Assembly: GCA_018059165.1 (NCBI GenBank)
Contig: JAGOYM010000005.1
Coordinates: forward strand, 1-33,571
From: Leptotrichiaceae bacterium
GTDB lineage: Bacteria; Fusobacteriota; Fusobacteriia; Fusobacteriales; Leptotrichiaceae
Direction of reading: 5' to 3'
Length of the DNA stretch: 33,571 bases
Below, in pieces: positions 1 through 7,048 of this stretch (positions are counted from its first letter, which is position 1; each line of letters begins with the position of its first letter). The position numbers were made by a program, and so were the translations under genes. The notes below the pieces were generated by a model. The model did not search any database. It saw only the letters and a program-made list of their open reading frames with translations, and was not told the DNA's origin.

Positions 1-1128
1 ATAGCACTTTTAGTATACATAGTAATGTCACTATTTAGTATTAATATGGAAGCAAAAACTACAAATTCAACAACAGATATTAAAGTGGCACTTACAAGTC
101 TAAAAAATAGCACTGTTAAAATAAAAGCTCCAAGTGGAATGATAGTAATACTTGATGATGTGGATATTGATTATTCATACGATGAGATTGAATTGACAGC
201 AAACGGTACTAAAATAAAGTATAAAGGAAATAGTTATACAAAAATTAGTATTGAAAAATTTAACGATCAAGAACAAGTTAATGTGAGTAATAAAGTTATT
301 AATCATAATTACAGAGGGAAAATATCTCTTTTTGTACAAAATAACCAAATTATTCCAGTTAATGAAGTTCCCCTTGAAGAATACTTGTATGGAGTTTTAC
401 CAGGAGAAATAGGGACATCATTTCCTGAAGAAGCATTAAAAGCACAAGCAGTTATTTCAAGAAGTTATGTTTTGTTCAGTAAGAAAAATAATAAAAATGT
501 TAATTTTGATGTTTATGATTCCGTAATGTCGCAGGTTTATTTAGGGTACGATTATGAAAGTAAAAAATTAAATATGATAGTAGATTCAACAAAAGATAAG
601 GTTATAACTTACAACGAAAAAATTATCAATGCAGTTTTTCATTCGGATAGCGGAGGTAAAACAGTAAATAATGAAGATGCATGGGGAGGCCAACCATTAC
701 CGTATTTAAGAGGAAGAGATGATAATAATAGCGACTATTCCCCGAAGAAAAAATGGGACTTGGAAATTTCATATAAAGAAATAATTAGTAAATTTGGTAT
801 AGAGCCAAAGGAGATTTTTGTTGCATACAATAATGCTGATAGAGTGGAAGAAATTGTATTTAATGACACTAAGACAACAAAAAGTATCACAGGAGATAAA
901 TTTAGAATAGCATTAGGAAATAACAGAATCTTTAGTAATTATATGGAAATTGAAAATGATAAAAAAAATGAAAGATTATTAATCACTGGAAGAGGCTTTG
1001 GACATGGTGTCGGAGCATCTCAATGGGGAATGTATAACTTGGCAAAAAAAGGTTATAACTACCAGAAAATAATAAAATTTTATTATCAAAATGTAAAAAT
1101 AGAGGATGAACAGGATGTTATATTTTAA
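1..1128 (+). CDS. SpoIID/LytB-domain cell-wall protein (5'-partial)
   Basis: Exported SpoIID/LytB-family protein. The family includes lytic transglycosylases that cleave peptidoglycan glycan strands and amidase enhancers. The frame is open from base 1 and the first codons read IALLVYIVMSLFSIN, which looks like a signal-peptide core. The true start therefore lies just upstream of the window, and the ATG at 25 is probably internal. Counting from that ATG, the hallmark PLEEYLYGVLPGEIG is at residues 116-130, with Glu128 at the position of the SpoIID catalytic Glu. It is followed by ALKAQAVISRSYVL, HSDSGGKT and, near the C-terminus, GRGFGHGVGASQWGM. The end overlaps tilS by 14 bp, suggesting one operon. 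In a non-sporulating bacterium it is more likely a general wall-remodelling factor than a sporulation protein. Family assignment is firm; enzymatic activity is inferred. Confidence 0.9.
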   Translation: MALLVYIVMSLFSINMEAKTTNSTTDIKVALTSLKNSTVKIKAPSGMIVILDDVDIDYSYDEIELTANGTKIKYKGNSYTKISIEKFNDQEQVNVSNKVINHNYRGKISLFVQNNQIIPVNEVPLEEYLYGVLPGEIGTSFPEEALKAQAVISRSYVLFSKKNNKNVNFDVYDSVMSQVYLGYDYESKKLNMIVDSTKDKVITYNEKIINAVFHSDSGGKTVNNEDAWGGQPLPYLRGRDDNNSDYSPKKKWDLEISYKEIISKFGIEPKEIFVAYNNADRVEEIVFNDTKTTKSITGDKFRIALGNNRIFSNYMEIENDKKNERLLITGRGFGHGVGASQWGMYNLAKKGYNYQKIIKFYYQNVKIEDEQDVIF

Positions 1129-2458
1129 ACGAATTAAGGAAATTGAGAGTTTCATAACTGATCATGAAATGATAAAAGAAAACGACAAGGTATTAATCGC
1201 CTTTTCAGGTGGACCCGATTCAGTTTTTTTATTTCATGCACTAAATTCAATTAAAGAAAGATACAATTTAGAAATTTCGGTTATATACATAAATCATAAT
1301 TTACGGGATGATGTCAGAAATGACATTGAGTTTATAGATAATTTTACTAAGCAAAATAATATTCAGTCATATATAGAAAGTGTTGATGTTAAATCATATG
1401 CTAAGCAAAATAAATTATCTATCGAGACTGCAGCCAGAGAGTTACGATATAGTAAAATTTCAGAAATAAAAGAAAAATACGGATATACAAAAATAGCAAC
1501 AGGACATAATCTTGATGACAACGTGGAAACATTCATATTTAGGCTTTTAAGGGGAACTTCAATGAAAGGGTTAAAAGGTATACCTGCAACTCGAGAAAAC
1601 ATAGTGAGACCTATTCTCATGCTTGAAAAGTCATATATATTAGAAGAATTGAATCAGAATAAATTAGAATTCTTAATAGATTATACAAATGATGAAAATA
1701 TATATTCGAGAAATATTATTAGAAACGAAATATTTCCTCATTTTGAGAGGATAAATCCGAAATTCAGAAATAAAATAATTAATATTATTGATGAGATATC
1801 GGTAAAAGAGGAACGAATAGACATATATGGGGACAGGCTATTAATAGAATCGATACTTAAAGAAAATGATAGTAATCAGAATAGAATTATAGCTTCATAC
1901 TTAGAAAATAATAATATTGAAATAAATAAAGAAAAAATAAAATTAATAAAAAAATTAATGGGTTCGAAAGGATCAAAAAGTATAAATCTTTCAAGCGAGA
2001 AAGTGCTTTTTAAGGAATATAATGCATTTGTTATTAGAAATATTGATGAACAGGATAAAGAGCAACTAGAGTTTGATGTGCAAATATTGAATCCTGAAAG
2101 TGTATCAGCAGATTCTTTTAATAGAAGTGAAAACATGTATTTAATTCCATCAGAAATATTTGGAGAAGATAATGAAATACTAGTGAGAACAAGACAAGAA
2201 GGCGATAAAATAGAATTTAAGCTTCATGCGCATAAGTCACTAAAAAAACTTTTTATTGATAAGAAAGTAGTAAAATGGGAAAGAGAAAAAATACCTGTTG
2301 TTGAAATTGTATATAAAAATATGTATAATATAACTAACAAAGAAATATTAGTAGTTGGTGAATTAGCACATTCACCTAGAATAAATAAAATAAAGAGTTT
2401 TGATGAATACAATAAGTCAGATAAAATTCTAATTATTGGGAGGAATAATGGACGATAA
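1115..2458 (+). CDS. tilS: tRNA(Ile)-lysidine synthetase TilS
   Basis: ATP-dependent enzyme that adds lysine to C34 of the CAU-anticodon tRNA-Ile, converting it to an AUA reader; essential in most bacteria and cytoplasmic. The PP-loop ATP-pyrophosphatase motif SGGPDS lies at residues 31-36. ATGHNLDDNVETFIFRL and the RNIIRNEIFPHF stretch typical of TilS follow. A C-terminal TilS_C-like domain carries RTRQEGDKIEF and KKLFIDKKV. An upstream in-frame ATG at 1106 directly abuts GAGG (1102-1105). The ATG at 1115 sits 9 nt from that site and is the better start, giving 447 residues. It overlaps the preceding gene by 14 bp and ftsH by 11 bp, so the three are probably translationally coupled. Confidence 0.95.
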   Translation: MLYFKRIKEIESFITDHEMIKENDKVLIAFSGGPDSVFLFHALNSIKERYNLEISVIYINHNLRDDVRNDIEFIDNFTKQNNIQSYIESVDVKSYAKQNKLSIETAARELRYSKISEIKEKYGYTKIATGHNLDDNVETFIFRLLRGTSMKGLKGIPATRENIVRPILMLEKSYILEELNQNKLEFLIDYTNDENIYSRNIIRNEIFPHFERINPKFRNKIINIIDEISVKEERIDIYGDRLLIESILKENDSNQNRIIASYLENNNIEINKEKIKLIKKLMGSKGSKSINLSSEKVLFKEYNAFVIRNIDEQDKEQLEFDVQILNPESVSADSFNRSENMYLIPSEIFGEDNEILVRTRQEGDKIEFKLHAHKSLKKLFIDKKVVKWEREKIPVVEIVYKNMYNITNKEILVVGELAHSPRINKIKSFDEYNKSDKILIIGRNNGR

Positions 2459-4409
2459 AGAAAAGCAAGAAAGAATAAGAAAAAGATTAGAAGAATTAAG
2501 TAAATCAAATAAACCATCTGGAGATAAAAGAAGTCCTTTTGGATCATTTAGAATCTTTATGATGATATTGTCATTAGTATTCGTTTTCTATGTATTGTCA
2601 GGAAACATGAATTCATATTTACAAGAGAAAAAGAGTGTAAGTTATACTGAGTTTATCTCAAAAATTAATTCAGGTCAAATTACAGAAATAAAAGAAAAAG
2701 ATGATAGAATTACAGCAATAATTCTAGAAAATAATAAAAAAGTAGAGTACTCAACTAGAAAATTAACTGAAAGAATAGGTGACGATCAGAACCTAATGAA
2801 AGTTGTTGCTGCAAAAAATACAAAAGTAGAAGCATTGGAACCATCAGGATCAACTCTATTCTGGATGATTGTATTTCAATTCTTACCAATTATATTATTA
2901 GTTGGAGCATTTATATTTATTTCAAGAAAAATGTCTGGAGGACAAGGTGGAGCAGGGCAAATATTTAGCTTTGGAAAATCAAGAACAGATAAAGTTGAAA
3001 ATAAACCGAATGTAAGATTTGAAGATGTTGCAGGAGTCGATGAAGCAAAAGAAGAATTGAAGGAAGTTGTTGAATTCTTGAAAAATTCTGACAAATTTAC
3101 AAAAGCAGGTGCTAGAATTCCTAAAGGTGTACTACTATTAGGAAGACCTGGAACAGGGAAAACATTATTAGCAAAAGCTGTAGCAGGGGAATCAGGAGCA
3201 TCGTTCTTTAGTATTGCAGGATCAGAATTTGATGAAATGTTCGTAGGGGTTGGAGCCTCTAGAGTAAGAGATTTATTTGAAAAAGCGAAGAAAAATAAAC
3301 CGTCAATAATATTTATAGATGAAATAGATTCTGTAGGGAGAAAAAGATCATCAGGGAAAACAGGTGGAGAAGGTGGATCAGACCAAACATTAAATCAATT
3401 ATTAGTTGAAATGGATGGATTTGAAGAAGAGGATAACATAATTGTTATCGCTGCCACAAATAGAGATGACGTATTAGATCCAGCATTGTTAAGACCAGGA
3501 AGATTTGACAGAAGAGTAACAGTTGATGCACCTGATATGAATGGAAGGGTTGAGATACTTAAAGTTCATGCAAAAAACAAAAGATTTGCAGATGATGTAA
3601 AATTAGAAGATATAGCTAAAATAACTCCTGGATTTGTAGGAGCAGACTTAGAAAATTTATTAAATGAGTCAGCAATACTTGCAGCTAGAGAATCAAGAGA
3701 AATTATAACTATGAAAGATCTAGATGAAGCAGTTGATAAAATAGGAATGGGACTAGGTCAAAAATCAAGAATAATAAAACCAGAAGAGAAGAAACTATTG
3801 GCATATCACGAAGCAGGGCATGCATTGATGACAGAAATAACAGAAGGTGCAGATCCAGTACATAAAGTAACTATTATTCCAAGAGGAAGTGCAGGAGGAT
3901 TTATGATGCCACTTCCAGAAGAAAAATTAGTTACAGGAAGTAAAGATATTATTGCAGAAATTAGAGTACTATTTGGAGGACGTGCATCTGAAGAATTAGT
4001 TCTGGACGATATAAGTACGGGTGCTTATAGTGATATTAAGAGAGCAACTCAATTAGCAAAAGTATATGTAACAAAAGTTGGAATGAACAGTGAATTTGGG
4101 CCAGTAAATTTAGAAGCAAGCGATGATATGAATTACAATTGGATACCAAATATTAGTGATGAGACATCAAGAGAAATAGACTTAGAAGTAAGAAAAATGC
4201 TTAAAGTAGAATATGATAACACATTAAACGTACTAAGAAACAATAGAGATAAATTAGATGCAATAGCAAATTTATTATTAGAAAAAGAAACTGTAACAGG
4301 AGCTGAAGTTAGAGAATTAATCAATCCAATGGTTGAAGGAACTCATGTTGAAGAGAATCATGTAGAAGAAAGTGAAGAAATGAAAGAAATCAATGATTTA
4401 CAAAACTAA
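2448..4409 (+). CDS. ftsH: ATP-dependent zinc metalloprotease FtsH
   Basis: Membrane-anchored AAA+ protease that degrades misfolded or regulatory membrane and cytosolic proteins. It has a first membrane helix near residues 28-46, a short extracytoplasmic domain and a second helix around 140-165. The AAA module has Walker A at 232-239 (GRPGTGKT), Walker B FIDEID and the second region of homology RPGRFDRR. The zinc site HEAGH is at 454-458. A TTG-initiated extension at 2436 is open, but the ATG at 2448 has GGAGG at 2439-2443 and gives a normal N-terminus and 653 residues. Walker A has Arg233 where most FtsH proteins have Pro. The C-terminal tail is acidic (EENHVEESEEMKE). No terminator separates it from tilS; the arginine promoter starts shortly after its stop. 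Confidence 0.97.
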   Translation: MDDKEKQERIRKRLEELSKSNKPSGDKRSPFGSFRIFMMILSLVFVFYVLSGNMNSYLQEKKSVSYTEFISKINSGQITEIKEKDDRITAIILENNKKVEYSTRKLTERIGDDQNLMKVVAAKNTKVEALEPSGSTLFWMIVFQFLPIILLVGAFIFISRKMSGGQGGAGQIFSFGKSRTDKVENKPNVRFEDVAGVDEAKEELKEVVEFLKNSDKFTKAGARIPKGVLLLGRPGTGKTLLAKAVAGESGASFFSIAGSEFDEMFVGVGASRVRDLFEKAKKNKPSIIFIDEIDSVGRKRSSGKTGGEGGSDQTLNQLLVEMDGFEEEDNIIVIAATNRDDVLDPALLRPGRFDRRVTVDAPDMNGRVEILKVHAKNKRFADDVKLEDIAKITPGFVGADLENLLNESAILAARESREIITMKDLDEAVDKIGMGLGQKSRIIKPEEKKLLAYHEAGHALMTEITEGADPVHKVTIIPRGSAGGFMMPLPEEKLVTGSKDIIAEIRVLFGGRASEELVLDDISTGAYSDIKRATQLAKVYVTKVGMNSEFGPVNLEASDDMNYNWIPNISDETSREIDLEVRKMLKVEYDNTLNVLRNNRDKLDAIANLLLEKETVTGAEVRELINPMVEGTHVEENHVEESEEMKEINDLQN

Positions 4410-4441
4410 TGATTATATAAAAAATAAATATATAAAACTAA

Positions 4442-4470
4442 TTGATTTATTTGTAATAACTTGGTATAAT
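4442..4470 (+). promoter_or_regulatory. Promoter of the arginine operon
   Basis: TTGATT at 4442-4447, a 17-bp spacer and a perfect TATAAT at 4465-4470, with an extended -10 TG at 4462-4463. Transcription would begin near 4477, about 30 nt before the leader peptide and 290 nt before argC. It lies in the spacer after ftsH and is the only strong promoter seen upstream of argC. No ArgR operator was recognised by eye. Confidence 0.8.
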
Positions 4471-4506
4471 CAATGTATAAAATAAATCAAAAAAAGGAGG
4501 AAGAAA

Positions 4507-4578
4507 ATGAAAATGATTAAAAGGATAAGGGAAAGAAGATTAGAAAAACAATTTAATATTTCAATCCTTTGTCACTAA
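4507..4578 (+). CDS. Arginine-rich leader peptide (putative attenuator peptide)
   Basis: A 23-codon reading frame between promoter and terminator, with a strong ribosome-binding site (GGAGG at 4496-4500, 6 nt before ATG). It begins MKMIKRIRERRLEK. Residues 6, 8, 10 and 11 are Arg (codons AGG, AGG, AGA, AGA at 4522-4539), and the stop is at 4576-4578. Arg-codon clustering in a short peptide at the head of an arginine operon matches the design of amino-acid attenuators such as trpL or hisL: scarcity of charged tRNA-Arg would stall the ribosome here. The 3' end of the frame (4570-4575) can pair with bases 4627-4632 in the first terminator. No protein function beyond being translated is expected. 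Attenuation is inferred from arrangement and has not been tested. Confidence 0.8.
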   Translation: MKMIKRIRERRLEKQFNISILCH

Positions 4579-4632
4579 TTATAGACGTTTTTTCCTTATG
4601 GAAATATTTATAGAATTCAAAAGTCTGTGGCA
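4570..4632 (+). promoter_or_regulatory. Possible antiterminator of the arginine leader
   Basis: Alternative pairing that would prevent the first terminator. Bases 4570-4575 (UGUCAC, end of the leader frame) can pair with 4627-4632 (GUGGCA, one U-G wobble). Bases 4583-4586 plus 4588-4591 (AGAC, UUUU) can pair with 4619-4626 (AAAAGUCU). A small hairpin, UUUCC (4591-4595) with GGAAA (4600-4604), could form in the loop. The structure includes a 7-nt bulge and a single G bulge. A ribosome at the leader stop codon would cover both 5' segments; a ribosome stalled on the Arg codons would leave them free. Pairings were found by eye, with no energy calculation. Confidence 0.55.
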
Positions 4633-4651
4633 CGGGAACAGACTTTTTTAT
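4619..4651 (+). terminator. First intrinsic terminator of the arginine leader
   Basis: A perfect 10-bp stem, AAAAGTCTGT (4619-4628) with ACAGACTTTT (4638-4647), a 9-nt loop and a T-run at 4644-4649. It lies 40 nt after the leader peptide stop and about 112 nt before argC, with no gene ending here. Its role is therefore regulatory attenuation rather than ending an upstream operon. Confidence 0.85.
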
Positions 4652-4675
4652 TAGTAAAAATGAATTAATAGGATT

Positions 4676-4712
4676 ACCTAGTGATAAAAAAGTTATGTCA
4701 CTAGGTTTTTTT
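4676..4712 (+). terminator. Second, tandem intrinsic terminator of the arginine leader
   Basis: A perfect 9-bp stem, ACCTAGTGA (4676-4684) with TCACTAGGT (4698-4706), followed by seven T residues (4706-4712). It stands between the first terminator and argC, so the operon can be transcribed only if both are passed. Its 5' arm can pair with the end of the leader frame (GUCACUA at 4571-4577 with UAGUGAU at 4679-4685). The U-rich 3' side of terminator 1 (4642-4651) is complementary to 4684-4693 here. Confidence 0.85.
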
Positions 4713-4763
4713 ATTAGTGGATTTAATTTACGAAAAGAAATATAAAATATTTAGGAGGCTAAT

Positions 4764-5801
4764 ATGATAAAAGTAGGAATAGTAGGAGCAACAGGATACG
4801 CAGGACAGCAGTTGTTGTGGATTTTAAGACAGCATAAAGAAGTAGAAGTAGAATTTATATCTTCAAATTCATATGGTGATGAAGATATTTCAAACATATA
4901 TACAAATTATAAAAAATATTATTCAAAAAAATTAATTGCTATGGAGAATGTAGAAAGCCAAATTACTAAAATAGATGTACTTTTCCTTGCATTACCTCAC
5001 GGAATGTCAGAAAAATTAGCAAAGAAAGCATTGGGAAACAATGTTAAAGTAGTAGATTTGGGAGCAGATTTTAGATTAGACGATTCGGATAATTATGAAA
5101 AATGGTACAAAGTGAAACATGAATTTCCAGAAATCAATGCAGAAGCAGTGTATGGACTTCCTGAATTATATAAAGATGAAATAGCAAAAGCAAGAATTGT
5201 AGCATCACCAGGCTGCTATCCAACATCAGCAATATTAGGTGTTGCACCGTTATTAAAAAATAATATAGTAGATACGAGAAAGATTATTGTAGATTCAAAA
5301 TCAGGTGTTTCAGGGGCTGGAAGAAGCGCTAATATAGCGACTCTTTTTACTGAAGTTAACGAAAGCTTCAAAGCATATAACATATTAAAGCACAGACATA
5401 CACCAGAAATTAAGCAAGAAATAGATAAGTTGTCTAATTCGAATATCAATCTAGTATTCACACCTCATTTGCTACCAATAAATAGGGGGATATTATCAAC
5501 AATTTATTTAGATGCAAAAATCAAAACAACTGAAAAAGAAATAATAGAAATGTACAAAGAATTTTATAAAGATTCACCTTTTGTAAGAGTAATAGAGGAA
5601 TTACCAGAAATAAAAAATATAAAAAATACAAACATATGTGAAATTAGTATAAGATATGATGAAGAAAATGGAAATATTGTTGTTATATCAGCGATAGATA
5701 ACTTAATAAAAGGTGCTGGTGGACAAGGCGTACAAAGTATGAATATCATGTTTGGGTTTGATGAAATGGAAGGACTTGAGTTCTTATCAATGTTTATATA
5801 A
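4764..5801 (+). CDS. argC: N-acetyl-gamma-glutamyl-phosphate reductase ArgC
   Basis: Third step of arginine biosynthesis: NADPH-dependent reduction of N-acetylglutamyl-5-phosphate to the semialdehyde; cytoplasmic. The N-terminal dinucleotide fold has GATGYAGQQL. The catalytic Cys151 is in SPGCYPT, and the SGVSGAGRS and HRHTPEI stretches are typical of the family. Its 345 residues are a normal length. The start has AGGAGG at 4752-4757. It is the first structural gene after the attenuator leader, and argJ follows after 10 nt with its own GGAGGAG. A GTG within argC at 5752 is open in the argJ frame but lacks the argJ ribosome-binding site and is not the argJ start. Confidence 0.97.
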   Translation: MIKVGIVGATGYAGQQLLWILRQHKEVEVEFISSNSYGDEDISNIYTNYKKYYSKKLIAMENVESQITKIDVLFLALPHGMSEKLAKKALGNNVKVVDLGADFRLDDSDNYEKWYKVKHEFPEINAEAVYGLPELYKDEIAKARIVASPGCYPTSAILGVAPLLKNNIVDTRKIIVDSKSGVSGAGRSANIATLFTEVNESFKAYNILKHRHTPEIKQEIDKLSNSNINLVFTPHLLPINRGILSTIYLDAKIKTTEKEIIEMYKEFYKDSPFVRVIEELPEIKNIKNTNICEISIRYDEENGNIVVISAIDNLIKGAGGQGVQSMNIMFGFDEMEGLEFLSMFI

Positions 5802-5811
5802 TGGAGGAGAT

Positions 5812-7032
5812 ATGAAAATTATAGAAAATGGAACAATAACTAATGTTCAAGGATTTGTAGCGGCTGGAATATCAGCAGGATTCAAAAAGAGTGGGAAGAG
5901 AGATTTAGCGTTAATCTATAGTAAAACACCAGCAGTTGCAACGGCAGTATTTACACTAAATTTAGTAAAAGCAGCACCACTAGTTTTGGATATGGAGCAC
6001 ATAAAAAATAATAATACACAAGCAATTATTATAAATAGTGGAAACGCAAACGCATGTACAGGGCAAGAAGGATATAATAATGCATTGAAAACGGCAGAAT
6101 TAGTAGCAGAAAAATTGGGATTAAATAAAAGTGATGTTTTAGTTCATTCTACAGGTGTTATAGGTGTACAACTAAATATGGATGTAATGAATAATGGAGT
6201 AGAATCAATAGTAAAAGAGTTAGATGATAAATCTGGGCAGTTAGCAGCTGAAGCAATTATGACAACTGACACATTTCCAAAAACAGTATGTGTAGAGATT
6301 GAATTGAATGGGAAACCAGTTAGAATTGCTGGAATGTCAAAAGGTTCTGGAATGATACATCCTAATATGGGAACAATGTTAGGTGTAGTTGTTACAGATG
6401 CTGATATAGAAAAAGAATTACTTGATAAAATATTTAAAGACATTGTTGAAGACACATATAATATGGTTTCAGTAGATGGCGATACAAGTACAAATGATAT
6501 GGGTGTTGTAATAGCTAATGGTCTTGCAAACAATGATAAATTAGTAGTTGAAGATGATGAAAATACAAAGAAATTCAAAGATGCACTTGAATATGTAAAT
6601 AAAGAGTTAGCTATGCTTATAGCAAAAGATGGAGAAGGTGCGACAAAGCTTATTGAAGTACATGTGAAGAATGCAAGAAGTATTATCGATGCTAAAAAAT
6701 CAGCAAAAGCAGTTGTTATATCAAGTTTAGTAAAAACAGCAATATTTGGATCTGATGCAAATTGGGGAAGAATATTATGTGCAGTAGGGTATTCTGGAGC
6801 TGAATTAATAGTAGACAATGTTGAAATATTTCTTAAAAGTGGTGAGGATATTATACAAGTAGCTAAAAATGGAGCAGGAATAGAATTTAGTGAAGAATAT
6901 GCAACTAAAATTTTAAAAGAAGAAAAAGTAGAAATAATAATAGATTTACATGATGGAGAACATAATGCAATAGCTTGGGGCTGTGATTTGAGTTATGATT
7001 ATGTAAGAATAAATGCTGATTACAGAAGTTAG
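5812..7032 (+). CDS. argJ: Glutamate N-acetyltransferase ArgJ
   Basis: Transfers the acetyl group from N-acetylornithine to glutamate, recycling it in the arginine pathway; bifunctional members also use acetyl-CoA (amino-acid N-acetyltransferase). ArgJ is made as a precursor that cuts itself before a nucleophilic Thr. Here the motif reads GMIHPNMGTML with Thr188, so cleavage would be Gly187-Thr188 instead of the usual Ala-Thr. NSGNANACTG and the C-terminal ending with a Ser are also typical. The ATG at 5812 with GGAGGAG (5803-5809) gives 406 residues, a normal family length. No argA, argE or argO was seen nearby, which fits a recycling pathway, but whether it is bifunctional cannot be decided from sequence. 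Confidence 0.96.
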   Translation: MKIIENGTITNVQGFVAAGISAGFKKSGKRDLALIYSKTPAVATAVFTLNLVKAAPLVLDMEHIKNNNTQAIIINSGNANACTGQEGYNNALKTAELVAEKLGLNKSDVLVHSTGVIGVQLNMDVMNNGVESIVKELDDKSGQLAAEAIMTTDTFPKTVCVEIELNGKPVRIAGMSKGSGMIHPNMGTMLGVVVTDADIEKELLDKIFKDIVEDTYNMVSVDGDTSTNDMGVVIANGLANNDKLVVEDDENTKKFKDALEYVNKELAMLIAKDGEGATKLIEVHVKNARSIIDAKKSAKAVVISSLVKTAIFGSDANWGRILCAVGYSGAELIVDNVEIFLKSGEDIIQVAKNGAGIEFSEEYATKILKEEKVEIIIDLHDGEHNAIAWGCDLSYDYVRINADYRS

Positions 7033-7048
7033 ATAGGAAGGAGTAAAA

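Noticed and set aside
4410-4763. T-box or riboswitch in the arginine leader
   Set aside because: No T-box AGGGUGGNACCGCG-like element or known riboswitch core was seen; the leader-peptide model explains the structure better.
6144-6818. Long minus-strand frame (224 codons) opposite argJ
   Set aside because: Antisense shadow of a clearly conserved argJ; no ribosome-binding site or recognisable domain.
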